From Nemophila menziesii (taxonomy: Eukaryota > Streptophyta > Magnoliopsida > Boraginales > Hydrophyllaceae): a stretch of 64,000 bases of DNA. Positions 12,174 through 26,806 of the stretch are shown one piece after another (position 1 is the first letter of the stretch; each line of letters opens with the position of its first letter). Under the pieces are notes generated by a model that made no database searches, had not been told where the DNA came from, and was given only the letters and a program-made list of their open reading frames with translations. Location of the stretch: NCBI GenBank assembly GCA_029959085.1, contig JARWIR010000177.1:231310-295309 (forward strand), given 5' to 3'. A program made the translations under genes and the position numbers.

Positions 12174-14612
12174 TATAGTAAAAAATAAATTAGGTATTAA
12201 CACATGATCTTAGTATGTTACATGATTTAGGCATAATTCTTTCATAAAAAACTGTACAATTTGATCGTTGGCCATGATATTTCATCACAATCATCCTCGT
12301 AGGAAGGAAAATTGTAATAAAATGTCATAACCACGAGCATATTGTGTAGGTTACATAGGGTTACTGTGATATTTGGAGAATCAAGATTAATTTGAAGAGC
12401 TCTATATGTTTCAATACGTAAAAACAACTCAGGGAAAAGAATATTAGAAGAAAATATAGCGGCAGAGAAAAGATTAAAAGTGTTGTGCCAGAATTAGGTT
12501 AAATTGTATATCTTTATATAGTAGTTATGAATGATGGGCCTGGTTTAGTTGGGATTTACATTATACAGTATATGGTTGATATAAATAAAAAAATTTAAAA
12601 AAACCAGGCGTGGAATATTATTGGGCCTAATTTTAAAGATAACTATAATAATTTTTTCTTCCCTACTTACCTCTAATCTTAAAATATATATTTATATTAT
12701 TAAAATACCTTTATACGCATGGTTATAGAAGATATATTTATTGTATTCAAGAATTGTGCGTCTACAACTAGAGTAGCAAAGCCTATCAATCATATCTTAG
12801 TGTTGTAAAAAACTTTTTATTATTTTAAAACTTCTTATTCTATTTTGATTTTAGTTTCAATTTATTTCGTGAGCTCATAAAATTCTTAAATCGTTCCTTA
12901 TTATAGAACATAAGTTTATTTTCCCTTTATTTTAAAAATTAATAACATGTATATGTTAAAACAAAATTTATAAGAATTTATTTATAAAATTGGAACACAA
13001 ACAAAATATTTTTTTAAGTAACATTAGAACAATAATATAGACAAAATAATAGTTTATACATATCATTTGATTTTTTTAGTATATATAAATTTATATATTA
13101 TTAGAATTATCATAGATAATTATACTCCGAAGAAATATATTATAATCATTCTTCATTTCGATAGTATAGAAATACGACTATTGAAGAAAGATTTGTGTAA
13201 CAAGGATATATCTTTTTAATTAGTAAAAAAGATTATAAATATTAATATATTCTTTGTTGTTTATTTGTTCTCTTGTTATCGGTCAATATAGTACATTATT
13301 CTCCCTAAATATTCTCTTTTGTTTGATTAAATTTACACTACTGATAAAGTATTATATCCTTTATTTTTGAATTCTATATAATTCAATAGTGTATTTTAGT
13401 TGGTTAATATATTATGATTAATAATATCTTTATATAATATTGATTTTTTTAATAAAACATATTTCATGTAGTCTTTCAATTTTTCTTATTAATGTGTCTA
13501 TTTTTTTATCTCTCAATATAATAAAATTCTTGTAATGTATGTGACTGAAAAAAATATAATATATTCTATTCATAAAATTATATAATATAATAGATTCATA
13601 TTTATATTTGGCTAAGTGTAATAAATTTTTTTAGGCGTGATAAATACGTAACGCAACAAAATCGTACCTAACAAAATCAACCTAGGTTGTTAAGATTGAC
13701 GAAAGTTTCTCGATTAAAAAAACTAAATGTTTCATCCATAGAAGGAGACACATTAATAGCTTCTACAAATATATGGAATAAGTAGTCGACATAAGTTTAG
13801 TTAACAACCTAAGATATAGGGTTGTTTAAGTCCAATAAGTGATTAAATATGCAACTAATTGCGATTTTTAAAATATAAAACATATACATATCTTGAGATT
13901 AAACTCTTGTGCTATTTAGTCTAACTTTGGCGCATACCATAAATTCTTCTCTACATATACTTATGCAATGATAATTTTTCATTGAAAAAACTTAAATATA
14001 TTTACTAGGTTCATATGTATTATGTTAAAATTTATTTTGGGTTATACCTAATATAGATGAATTATTTGTGAATTTTCACATTATTTTGTTTTATGTAATA
14101 TATAAAAAATAAAAACTAAAAGCCGTATTTAGTAACATTGTTTTTAAAAGGTTTTTATAAATTTATTTAGCTCAATTTTGTCAAAATACAATTTTCATAT
14201 ATGTTGATACAATTTTTGATAGTGTAATTACTATTCAAGATCATATATTAGAAAAAATTCAGAATACGTATTATATAATTGCTTAATAATATTATTTTGT
14301 CTTGCTTTTTTAGAATAAGTAAAATATAGTAAATTCAACATGTATTATTTATATTTGATATAATTAATAATATAAAAATAATAATATTAATAATTAAATA
14401 AAAGGAAATTGTAGAAATTTATAACTCTATACAATTTTGTATTTATAATAATCTTAAATTATAGGATTTGAAAAATATTTTAGTTTGTATGTAAATTATA
14501 TATAGTTTTAATTTTAATAACTTCTACAAAAATCAAGCCAGAATATTATTTAAGATAATAACTATACGTGAATTAATTAAAAATAAAAAATAAAGTTCGA
14601 ACTAAAATGTTA
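12174..14612 (+). repeat. Array unit 6 (type II, 2,439 bp)
   Basis: Type II unit and partner of unit 3: both have 'attagaag', 'tatcttta' and 'gcaactaattgc'. From about 14200 the sequence switches to the 'gatcatatattag' variant seen in units 4 and 7, so the shared block ends there. Confidence 0.97.
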
Positions 14613-17062
14613 TATCGTAAAAAATAAATTAGGTATTAAGACAAGATCTTAGTATGTTACATGATTTACACATAATTCTTTCATAAAAAACTGTACAATT
14701 TGATCGTTGGTCATGATATTTCATCACAATCATCCTCGTAGGAAGGAAAATTGTAATAAAATGTCATAACCACGAGCATATTGTATAGGTTACATAGGGT
14801 TACTGTGATATTTGGAGAATCGAGATTAATTTCAAGAGCTCTATATGTTTCAATACGTAAAAACAACTCAGGGAAAAGAATGTTTGAAGAAAATATAGCG
14901 GCAGAGAAAAGATTAAAAGTGTTGTGCCAGAATTAGGTTAAATTGTATATGTTTATATAGTAGTTAGGAATGATGGGCCTGGTTTAGTTGGGCTTTACAT
15001 TATACAGTATATGGTTGATATAAATAAAAAAATTTAAAAAACCAGGCGTGGAATATTATTGGGCCTAATTTTAAAGATAACTATAATAATTTTTTCATCC
15101 CTACTTACCTCTAATCTTAAAATATATATTTATATTTTTAAAATACCTTTATATGCATGGTTATAGAAGATATATTTATTGTATTCAAGAATTGTGCGTC
15201 TACAACTAGAGTAACAAAGCCTATCAATCATATCTTAGTGTTGTAAAAAACTTTTTATTATTTTAAAACTTCTTATTCTATTTTGATTTTAGTTTTAATT
15301 TATTTCGTGAGCTACTAAAATTCTTAAATCGTTCCTTATTATAGAACATAAGTTTATTTTCCCTTTATTTTAAAAATTAATAACATGTATATGTTAAAAC
15401 AAAATTTATAAGAATTTATTTATAAAATTGGAAAACAAACAAAATATTTTTTTAAGTAACATTAGAACAATAATATAGACAAAATAATAGTTTATACATA
15501 TCATTTTATTTTTTAGTATATATAAATTTATATATTATTAGAATTATCATAGAAAATTATACTCCGAAGAAATATATTATAATCATTCTTCATTTCGATA
15601 GTATAGAAATACGACTATTGAAGAAAGATTTGTGTAACAAGGATATATCTTTTTAATTAGTAAAAAAGATTATAAATATTAATATATTCTTTGTAGTTTA
15701 TTTGTTCTCTTGTTATCAGTCAATATAGTACATTATTCTCCCTAAATATTCTCTTTTGTTTGATTAAATTTACACTACTGATAAAGTATTATATCCTTTA
15801 TTTTTGTATTCTATATAATTCAATAGTATATTTTAGATGGTTAATATATTATGATTAATAATAACTTTATATAATATTGATTTTTTTAATAAAACATATT
15901 TCATGTAGTCTTTCAATTTTTCTTATTAATGTGTCTATTTTTTTATCTCTCAATATAATAAAATTCTTGTAATGTATGTGACTGAAAAAAATATAATATA
16001 TTCTATTCATAAAATTATATAATATAATAGATTCATATTTATATTTGGCTAAGTGTAATAAATTTTTTTAGGCGTGATAAATACGTAACGCAACAAAATT
16101 GTACCTAACAAAATCAACCTAGGTTGTTAAGATTGACGAAAGTTTCTCGATTAAAAAAACTAAATGTTTCATCCATAGAAGGAGACACATTAATAGCTTC
16201 TACAAATATATGGAATAAGTAGTCGACATAAGTTTAGTTAACAACCTAAGATATAGGTTTGTTTAAGTCCAATAAGTGATTAAATATGCAATTAATTGCG
16301 ATTTTTAAAATATAAAACATATACATATCTTGAGATTAAACTCTTGTGCTATTTAGTCTAAGTTTGGCACATACCATAAATTCTTCTCTACATATACTTA
16401 TGCAATGATAATTTTTCATTGAAAAAACTTAAATATATTTACTAGGTTCATATGTATTATGTTAAAATTTATTTTGGGTTATACCTAATATAGATGAATT
16501 ATTTGTGAATTTTCACATTATTTTGTTTTATGTAATATATAAAAAATAAAACTAAAAGCCGTATTTAGTAACATTGTTTTTAAAAGGTTTTTATAAATTT
16601 ATTTAGCTCAATTTTGTCAAAATACAATTTTCATATATGTTGATACAATTTTTGATAGTGTAATTACTATTCAAGATCATATATTAGAAAAAATTCAGAA
16701 TATGTATTATATAATTGCTTAATAATATTATTTTGTCTTGCTTTTTTAGAATAAGTAAAATATAGTAAATTCAACATGTATTATTTATATTTGATATAAT
16801 TAATAATATAAAAATAATAATATAAAAATAATAATATTAATAATTAAATAAAAGGAAATTGTAGAAATTTATAACTCTATACAATTTTGTATTTATAATA
16901 ATCTTAAATTATAGGATTTGAAAAATATTTTAGTTTGTATGTAAATTATATATAGTTTTAATTTTAATAACTTCTACAAAAATCAAGCCAGAATATTATT
17001 TGAGATAATAACTATACGTGAATTAATTAAAAATAAAAAATAAAGTTCAAACTAAAATGTTA
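14613..17062 (+). repeat. Array unit 7 (type I, 2,450 bp, longest plain unit)
   Basis: Type I unit with 'gagctactaa' as in unit 5. It is 14 bp longer than consensus because the AT-rich string near 16801-16840 contains a 14-bp direct duplication. A one-base deletion in 'aaaaaataaaac' lies near 16548. Confidence 0.97.
16801..16840 (+). repeat. 14-bp tandem microduplication in unit 7
   Basis: The string 'aaaaataataatat' occurs twice in a row where other units have it once, and this accounts for the unit's 2,450-bp length. Confidence 0.85.
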
Positions 17063-19498
17063 TATCGTAAAAAATAAACTAGGTATTAAGACAAGATCTT
17101 AGTATGTTACATGATTTAGACATAATTCTTTCATAAAAAACTGTACAATTTGATCGTTGGTCATGATATTTCATCACAATCATCCTCGTAGGAAGGAAAA
17201 TTGTAATAAAATGTCATAACCACGAGCATATTGTATAGGTTACATAGGGTTACTGTGATATTTGGAGAATCGAGATTAATTTCAAGAGTTCTATATGTTT
17301 CAATACGTAAAAACAACTCAGGGAAAAGAATGTTTGAAGAAAATATAGCGGCAGAGAAAAGATTAAAAGTGTTGTGCCAGAATTAGGTTAAATTGTATAT
17401 GTTTATATAGTAGTTAGGAATGATGGACCTGGTTTAGTTGGGCTTTACATTATACAGTATATGGTTGATATAAATAAAAAAATTTAAAAAACCAGGCGTG
17501 GAATATTATTGGGCCTAATTTTAAAGATAACTATAATAATTTTTTCATCCCTACTTACCTCTAATCTTAAAATATATATTTATATTTTTAAAATACCTTT
17601 ATATGCATGGTTATAGAAGATATATTTATTGTATTCAAGAATTGTGCGTCTACAACTAGAGTAACAAAGCCTATCAATCATATCTTAGTGTTGTAAAAAA
17701 CTTTTTATTATTTTAAAACTTCTTATTCTATTTTGATTTTAGTTTTAATTTATTTCGTGAGCTCATAAAATTCTTAAATCGTTCCTTATTATAGAACATA
17801 AGTTTATTTTCCCTTTATTTTAAAAATTAATAACATGTATATGTTAAAACAAAATTTATAAGAATTTATTTATAAAATTGGAAAACAAACAAAATATTTT
17901 TTTAAGTAACATTAGAACAATAATATAGACAAAATAATAGTTTATACATATCATTTTATTTTTTAGTATATATAAATTTATATATTATTAGAATTATCAT
18001 AGAAAATTATACTCCGAAGAAATATATTATAATCATTCTTCATTTCGATAGTATAGAAATACGACTATTGAAGAAAGATTTGTGTAACAAGGATATATCT
18101 TTTTAATTAGTAAAAAAGATTATAAATATTAATATATTCTTTGTAGTTTATTTGTTCTCTTGTTATCAGTCAATATAGTACATTATTCTCCATAAATATT
18201 CTCTTTTGTTTGATTAAATTTACACTACTGATAAAGTATTATATCCTTTATTTTTGTATTCTATATAATTCAATAGTATATTTTAGATGGTTAATATATT
18301 ATGATTAATAATAACTTTATATAATATTGATTTTTTTAATAAAACATATTTCATGTAGTCTTTTAATTTTTCTTATTAATGTGTCCATTTTTTTATCTCT
18401 CAAAATAATAACAGTCTTGTAATGTATGTGACTGAAAAAAATATAATATATTCTATTCATAAAATTATATATTATAATAGATTCATATTTATATTTGGCT
18501 AAGCGTAATAATTTTTTTAGGCGTGATAAATACGTAACGCAACAAAATTGTACCTAACAAAATCAACCTAGGTTGTTAAGATTGACGAAAGTTTCTCGAT
18601 TAAAAAAACTAAATGTTTCATCCATAGAAGGAGACACATTAATAGCTTCTACAGATATATGGAATAAGTAGTCGACATAAGTTTAGTTGACAACCTAATA
18701 TATAGTGTTGTTTAAGTCCAATAAGTGATTAAAAATGCAATTAATTGTGATTTTTAAAATATAAAACACATACATATCTTGAGATTAAACTCTTGTGCTA
18801 TTTAGTCTGAGTTTGGCGCATACCATAAATTATTCTCTACATATATTTATGCAATGATAATTTTTCATTGAAAAAACTTAAATATATTTACTAGGTTCAT
18901 ATGTATTATGTTAAAATTTATTTTGGGCTATACCGAATATAGATGAATTATTTGTGAATTTTCACATTATTTTGTTTTATGTAATATATAAAAAATAGAA
19001 ACTAAAAGCCGTATTTAGTAACATTGTTTTTAAAAGGTTTTTATAAATTTATTTAGCTCAATTTTGTCAAAATAAAATTTTCATATATGTTGATACAATT
19101 TTTGATAGTGTAATTACTATTCAAGATTATATATTAGAAAAAATCCGGAATACATATTATATAATTGCTTAATAATATTATTTTGTCTTGCTTTTTTAGA
19201 ATAAGTAAAATATAGTAAATTCAACACGTATTATTTATATTTGATATCATTAATCATATAAAAATAATAATATTAATAATTAAATAAAAGGAAATTGTAG
19301 AAATTTATAACTCTATACAATTTTGTATTTATAATAATCTTAAATTATAGGATTTGAAAAATATTTTAGTTTGTATGTTAATTATATATAGTTTTAATTT
19401 TAATAACTTCTACAAAAATCAAGCCAGAATATTATTTGAGATAATAACTATACGTGAATTAATTAAAAATAAAAAATAAAGTTCGAACTAAAATGTTA
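17063..19498 (+). repeat. Array unit 8 (type I, 2,436 bp)
   Basis: Almost a copy of unit 1, seven units away. The differences I saw from unit 1 are G rather than T at the position of 433, A at 17427 (destroying a TGGGCY element) and C at 19248. Confidence 0.97.
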
Positions 19499-21267
19499 TA
19501 TCGTAAAAAATAAATTAGGTATTAACACAAGATCTTAGTATGTTACATGATTTAGGCATAATTCTTTCATAAAAAACTGTACAATTTGATCGTTGGTCAT
19601 GATATTTCATCACAATCATCCTCGTAGGAAGGAAAATTGTAATAAAATGTCATAACCACGAGCATATTGTATAGGTGACATAGGGTTACTGTGATATTTG
19701 GAGAATCGAGATTAATTTCAAGAGTTCTATATGTTTCAATACGTAAAAACAACTCAGGGAAAAGAATGTTTGAAGAAAATATAGCGGCAGAGAAAAGATT
19801 AAAAGTGTTGTGCCAGAATTAGGTTAAATTGTATATGTTTATATAGTAGTTAGGAATGATGGGCCTGGTTTAGTTGGGCTTTACATTATACAGTATATGG
19901 TTGATATAAATAAAAAAATTTAAAAAACCAGGCGTGGAATATTATTGGGCCTAATTTTAAAGATAACTATAATAATTTTTTCATCCCTACTTACCTCTAA
20001 TCTTAAAATATATATTTATATTTTTAAAATACCTTTATATGCATGGTTATAGAAGATATATTTATTGTATTCAAGAATTGTGCGTCTACAACTAGAGTAA
20101 CAAAGCCTATCAATCATATCTTAGTGTTGTAAAAAACTTTTTATTATTTTAAAACTTCTTATTCTATTTTGATTTTAGTTTTAATTTATTTCGTGAGCTC
20201 ATAAAATTCTTAAATCGTTCCTTATTATAGAACATAAGTTTATTTTCCCTTTATTTTAAAAATTAATAACATGTATATGTTAAAACAAAATTTATAAGAA
20301 TTTATTTATAAAATTGGAAAACAAACAAAATATTTTTTTAAGTAACATTAGAACAATAATATAGACAAAATAATAGTTTATACATATCATTTTATTTTTT
20401 AGTATATATAAATTTATATATTATTAGAATTATCATAGAAAATTATACTCCGAAGAAATATATTATAATCATTCTTCATTTCGATAGTATAGAAATACGA
20501 CTATTGAAGAAAGATTTGTGTAACAAGGATATATCTTTTTAATTAGTAAAAAAGATTATAAATATTAATATATTCTTTGTAGTTTATTTGTTCTCTTGTT
20601 ATCAGTCAATATAGTACATTATTCTCCCTAAATATTCTCTTTTGTTTGATTAAATTTACACTACTGATAAAGTATTATATCCTTTATTTTTGTATTCTAT
20701 ATAATTCAATAGTATATTTTAGATGGTTAATATATTATGATTAATAATAACTTTATATAATATTGATTTTTTTAATAAAACATATTTCATGTAGTCTTTT
20801 AATTTTTCTTATTAATGTGTCCATTTTTTTATCTCTCAAAATAATAACAGTCTTGTAATGTATGTGACTGAAAAAAATATAATATATTCTATTCATAAAA
20901 TTATATATTATAATAGATTCATATTTATATTTGGCTAAGCGTAATAATTTTTTTAGGCGTGATAAATACGTAACGCAACAAAATTGTACCTAACAAAATC
21001 AACCTAGGTTGTTAAGATTGACGAAAGTTTCTCGATTAAAAAAACTAAATGTTTCATCCATAGAAGGAGACACATTAATAGCTTCTACAGATATATGGAA
21101 TAAGTAGTCGACATAAGTTTAGTTGACAACCTAATATATAGGGTTGTTTAAGTCCAATAAGTGATTAAAAATGCAATTAATTGTGATTTTTAAAATATAA
21201 AACACATACATATCTTGAGATTAAACTCTTGTGCTATTTAGTCTGAGTTTGGCGCATACCATAAATT
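17063..21267 (+). repeat. Second copy of the 4.2-kb block 1-4205
   Basis: Units 8 and most of 9 repeat units 1 and most of 2 at an offset of exactly 17,062 bp. I noted only three mismatches (433/17495, 365/17427 and 2186/19248). Identity drops from 4206/21268 onward, where unit 2 has 'attcttctc' and unit 9 'attattctc'. Confidence 0.85.
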
Positions 21268-21934
21268 ATTCTCTACATATATTTATGCAATGATAATTTT
21301 TCATTGAAAAAACTTAAATATATTTACTAGGTTCATATGTATTATGTTAAAATTTATTTTGGGCTATACCGAATATAGATGAATTATTTGTGAATTTTCA
21401 CATTATTTTGTTTTATGTAATATATAAAAAATAGAAACTAAAAGCCGTATTTAGTAACATTGTTTTTAAAAGGTTTTTATAAATTTATTTAGCTCAATTT
21501 TGTCAAAATAAAATTTTCATATATGTTGATACAATTTTTGATAGTGTAATTACTATTCAAGATTATATATTAGAAAAAATCCGGAATACATATTATATAA
21601 TTGCTTAATAATATTATTTTGTCTTGCTTTTTTAGAATAAGTAAAATATAGTAAATTCAACACGTATTATTTATATTTGATATAATTAATCATATAAAAA
21701 TAATAATATTAATAATTAAATAAAAGGAAATTGTAGAAATTTATAACTCTATACGATTTTGTATTTATAATAATCTTAAATTATAGGATATGAAAAATAT
21801 TTTAGTTTGTATGTTAATTATATATAGTTTCAATTTTAATAACTTCTACAAAAATCAAGCCAGAATATTATTTGAGATAATAACTATACGTGAATTAATT
21901 AAAAATAAAAAATAAAGTTCGAATTAAAATGTTA
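19499..21934 (+). repeat. Array unit 9 (type I, zone A/B hybrid, 2,436 bp)
   Basis: Matches unit 2 up to about 21267 (including G at 19677) and then switches to the 'attattctc' and 'accgaat' variants typical of units 8 and 10-17. Its last part also has 'tacgattttg', which is constant in zone B. It is the junction unit between the heterogeneous and homogenised parts. Confidence 0.97.
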
Positions 21935-22002
21935 TATCGTAAAAAATAAATTAGGTATTAACACAAGATCTTAGTATGTTACATGATTTAGGCATAATTC
22001 TT

Positions 22003-22188
22003 TCATAAAAAACTGTACAATTTGATCGTTGGCCATGATATTTCATCACAATCATCCTCGTAGGAAGTAAAATTGTAATAAAATGTCATAACCACGAGCA
22101 TATTGTATAGGTTACATAGGGTTACTGTGATATTTGGAGAATCGAGATTAATTTGAAAAGCTCTATATGTTTCAATACGTAAAAACAA
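22003..22188 (-). pseudogene. Open frame of 61 codons, probably not a functional gene (representative copy)
   Basis: This frame lies downstream of the promoter-like module. It opens with a TTG codon (no ATG) and reads MFLRIETYR, then NITVTLCNLYN, then YEDDCDEISWP, ending in a stop within 'ttttttatga'. The frame is open further upstream to a TAA, but no ATG precedes the start. It contains no recognisable domain. Equivalent frames lie at the same place in units 3, 4, 6 and 10-27. In type I units (1, 2, 5, 7, 8, 9) a TGA interrupts it after DEIS. Nearly all differences between copies change amino acids (Y/H, A/T, L/F, Q/E, P/T/L/H, Y/H, S/C/I), which argues against selection on a protein. The first ATG frame inside it encodes only 22-36 residues. 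It could be the decayed 5' end of a captured plant gene. Confidence 0.3.
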
Positions 22189-22272
22189 TTCAGGGAAAAG
22201 AATATTTGAAGAAAATATAGCGGCAGAGAAAAGATTAAAAGTGTTGTGCCAGAATTAGGTTAAATTGTATAT

Positions 22273-22389
22273 GTTTATATAGTAGTTAGGAATGATGGGC
22301 CTGGTTTAGTTGGGATTTACATTATACAGTATATGGTTGATATAAATAAAAAAATTTAAAAAACCAGGCGTGGAATATTATTGGGCCTA
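22273..22389 (-). promoter_or_regulatory. Promoter-like module, unit 10 (zone B representative)
   Basis: Same order as in unit 1: distal 'ttgggcc', then a middle element, proximal 'tgggcct' and TATATAAA. In the standard zone B haplotype the middle element reads 'tgggatt' (near 22310) instead of 'tgggctt', so units such as 10-13, 19 and 22-26 keep two of the three TGGGCY elements. Units 14-18, 20 and 21 keep 'tgggctt'. Confidence 0.45.
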
Positions 22390-24370
22390 ATTTTAAAGAT
22401 AACTATAATAATTTTTTCTTCCCTACTTACCTCTAATCTTAAAATATATATTTATATTTTTAAAATACCTTTATACGCATGGTTATAGAAGATATATTTA
22501 TTGTATTCAAGAATTGTGCGTCTACAACTAGAGTAGCAAAGCCTATCAATCATATCTTAGTGTTGTAAAAAACTTTTTATTATTGTAAAACTTCTTATTC
22601 TATTTTGATTTTAGTTTCAATTTATTTCGTGAGCTCATAAAATTCTTAAATCGTTCCTTATTATAGAACATAAGTTTATTTTCCCTTTATTTTAAAAATT
22701 AATAACATGTATATGTTAAAACAAAATTTATAAGAATTTATTTATAAAATTGGAACACAAACAAAATTTTTTTTGAAGTAACATTAGAACAATAATATAG
22801 ACAAAATAATAGTTTATACATATCATTTTATTTTTTAGTATATATAAATTTATATATTATTAGAATTATCATAGAAAATTATACTCCGAAGAAATATATT
22901 ATAATCATTCTTCATTTCGATAGTATAGAAATACGACTATTGAAGAAAGATTTGTGTAACAAGGATATATCTTTTTAATTAGTAAAAAAGATTATAAATA
23001 TTAATATATTCTTTGTTGTTTATTTGTTCTCTTGTTATCAGTCAATATAGTACATTATTCTCCCTAAATATTCTCTTTTGTTTGATTAAATTTACACTAC
23101 TGATAAAGTATTATATCCTTTATTTTTGAATTCTATATAATTCAATAGTGTATTTTAGTTGGTTAATATATTATGATTAATAATAACTTTATATAATATT
23201 GATTTTTTTAATAAAACATATTTCATGTAGTCTTTTAATTTTTCTTATTAATGTGTCCATTTTTTTATCTCTCAAAATAATAACAGTCTTGTAATGTATG
23301 TGACTGAAAAAAATATAATATATTCTATTCATAAAATTATATATTATAATAGATTCATATTTATATTTGGCTAAGCGTAATAATTTTTTTAGGCGTGATA
23401 AATACGTAACGCAACAAAATTGTACCTAACAAAATCAACCTAGGTTGTTAAGATTGACGAAAGTTTCTCGATTAAAAAAACTAAATGTTTCATCCATAGA
23501 AGGAGACACATTAATAGCTTCTACAGATATATGGAATAAGTAGTCGACATAAGTTTAGTTGACAACCTAATATATAGGGTTGTTTAAGTCCAATAAGTGA
23601 TTAAAAATGCAATTAATTGTGATTTTTAAAATATAAAACACATACATATCTTGAGATTAAACTCTTGTGCTATTTAGTCTGAGTTTGGCGCATACCATAA
23701 ATTATTCTCTACATATATTTATGCAATGATAATTTTTCATTGAAAAAACTTAAATATATTTACTAGGTTCATATGTATTATGTTAAAATTTATTTTGGGC
23801 TATACCGAATATAGATGAATTATTTGTGAATTTTCACATTATTTTGTTTTATGTAATATATAAAAAATAGAAACTAAAAGCCGTATTTAGTAACATTGTT
23901 TTTAAAAGGTTTTTATAAATTTATTTAGCTCAATTTTGTCAAAATAAAATTTTCATATATGTTGATACAATTTTTGATAGTGTAATTACTATTCAAGATT
24001 ATATATTAGAAAAAATCCGGAATACATATTATATAATTGCTTAATAATATTATTTTGTCTTGCTTTTTTAGAATAAGTAAAATATAGTAAATTCAACACG
24101 TATTATTTATATTTGATATAATTAATCATATAAAAATAATAATATTAATAATTAAATAAAAGGAAATTGTAGAAATTTATAACTCTATACGATTTTGTAT
24201 TTATAATAATCTTAAATTATAGGATATGAAAAATATTTTAGTTTGTATGTTAATTATATATAGTTTCAATTTTAATAACTTCTACAAAAATCAAGCCAGA
24301 ATATTATTTGAGATAATAACTATACGTGAATTAATTAAAAATAAAAAATAAAGTTCGAATTAAAATGTTA

Positions 24371-26806
24371 TATCGTAAAAAATAAATTAGGTATTAACAC
24401 AAGATCTTAGTATGTTACATGATTTAGGCATAATTCTTTCATAAAAAACTGTACAATTTGATCGTTGGCCATGATATTTCATCACAATCATCCTCGTAGG
24501 AAGTAAAATTGTAATAAAATGTCATAACCACGAGCATATTGTATAGGTTACATAGGGTTACTGTGATATTTGGAGAATCGAGATTAATTTGAAAAGCTCT
24601 ATATGTTTCAATACGTAAAAACAATTCAGGGAAAAGAATATTTGAAGAAAATATAGCGGCAGAGAAAAGATTAAAAGTGTTGTGCCAGAATTAGGTTAAA
24701 TTGTATATGTTTATATAGTAGTTAGGAATGATGGGCCTGGTTTAGTTGGGATTTACATTATACAGTATATGGTTGATATAAATAAAAAAATTTAAAAAAC
24801 CAGGCGTGGAATATTATTGGGCCTAATTTTAAAGATAACTATAATAATTTTTTCTTCCCTACTTACCTCTAATCTTAAAATATATATTTATATTTTTAAA
24901 ATACCTTTATACGCATGGTTATAGAAGATATATTTATTGTATTCAAGAATTGTGCGTCTACAACTAGAGTAGCAAAGCCTATCAATCATATCTTAGTGTT
25001 GTAAAAAACTTTTTATTATTGTAAAACTTCTTATTCTATTTTGATTTTAGTTTCAATTTATTTCGTGAGCTCATAAAATTCTTAAATCGTTCCTTATTAT
25101 AGAACATAAGTTTATTTTCCCTTTATTTTAAAAATTAATAACATGTATATGTTAAAACAAAATTTATAAGAATTTATTTATAAAATTGGAACACAAACAA
25201 AAATTTTTTTGAAGTAACATTAGAACAATAATATAGACAAAATAATAGTTTATACATATCATTTTATTTTTTAGTATATATAAATTTATATATTATTAGA
25301 ATTATCATAGAAAATTATACTCCGAAGAAATATATTATAATCATTCTTCATTTCGATAGTATAGAAATACGACTATTGAAGAAAGATTTGTGTAACAAGG
25401 ATATATCTTTTTAATTAGTAAAAAAGATTATAAATATTAATATATTCTTTGTTGTTTATTTGTTCTCTTGTTATCAGTCAATATAGTACATTATTCTCCC
25501 TAAATATTCTCTTTTGTTTGATTAAATTTACACTACTGATAAAGTATTATATCCTTTATTTTTGTATTCTATATAATTCAATAGTGTATTTTAGTTGGTT
25601 AATATATTATGATTAATAATAACTTTATATAATATTGATTTTTTTAATAAAACATATTTCATGTAGTCTTTTAATTTTTCTTATTAATGTGTCCATTTTT
25701 TTATCTCTCAAAATAATAACAGTCTTGTAATGTATGTGACTGAAAAAAATATAATATATTCTATTCATAAAATTATATATTATAATAGATTCATATTTAT
25801 ATTTGGCTAAGCGTAATAATTTTTTTAGGCGTGATAAATACGTAACGCAACAAAATTGTACCTAACAAAATCAACCTAGGTTGTTAAGATTGACGAAAGT
25901 TTCTCGATTAAAAAAACTAAATGTTTCATCCATAGAAGGAGACACATTAATAGCTTCTACAGATATATGGAATAAGTAGTCGACATAAGTTTAGTTGACA
26001 ACCTAATATATAGGGTTGTTTAAGTCCAATAAGTGATTAAAAATGCAATTAATTGTGATTTTTAAAATATAAAACACATACATATCTTGAGATTAAACTC
26101 TTGTGCTATTTAGTCTGAGTTTGGCGCATACCATAAATTATTCTCTACATATATTTATGCAATGATAATTTTTCATTGAAAAAACTTAAATATATTTACT
26201 AGGTTCATATGTATTATGTTAAAATTTATTTTGGGCTATACCGAATATAGATGAATTATTTGTGAATTTTCACATTATTTTGTTTTATGTAATATATAAA
26301 AAATAGAAACTAAAAGCCGTATTTAGTAACATTGTTTTTAAAAGGTTTTTATAAATTTATTTAGCTCAATTTTGTCAAAATAAAATTTTCATATATGTTG
26401 ATACAATTTTTGATAGTGTAATTACTATTCAAGATTATATATTAGAAAAAATCCGGAATACATATTATATAATTGCTTAATAATATTATTTTGTCTTGCT
26501 TTTTTAGAATAAGTAAAATATAGTAAATTCAACACGTATTATTTATATTTGATATAATTAATAATATAAAAATAATAATATTAATAATTAAATAAAAGGA
26601 AATTGTAGAAATTTATAACTCTATACGATTTTGTATTTATAATAATCTTAAATTATAGGATATGAAAAATATTTTAGTTTGTATGTTAATTATATATAGT
26701 TTCAATTTTAATAACTTCTACAAAAATCAAGCCAGAATATTATTTGAGATAATAACTATACGTGAATTAATTAAAAATAAAAAATAAAGTTCGAATTAAA
26801 ATGTTA
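24371..26806 (+). repeat. Array unit 11 (type II, 2,436 bp)
   Basis: Differs from unit 10 at only a few sites that I can find: the A/T tract is A5T7, 'tttttgtattc' replaces 'tttttgaattc' near 25563, and 'taataatat' replaces 'taatcatat' near 26570. Confidence 0.97.

Larger units (their letters stand above)
21935..24370 (+). repeat. Array unit 10 (type II, start of homogenised zone, 2,436 bp)
   Basis: Type II unit with 'gaagtaaaatt', 'tttgaaaagctc' and 'caattcagg', the standard zone B haplotype. The A/T tract near 22766 is A4T8. It keeps 'taatcatat' near its end, as in unit 9, whereas unit 11 has 'taataatat'. Confidence 0.97.
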
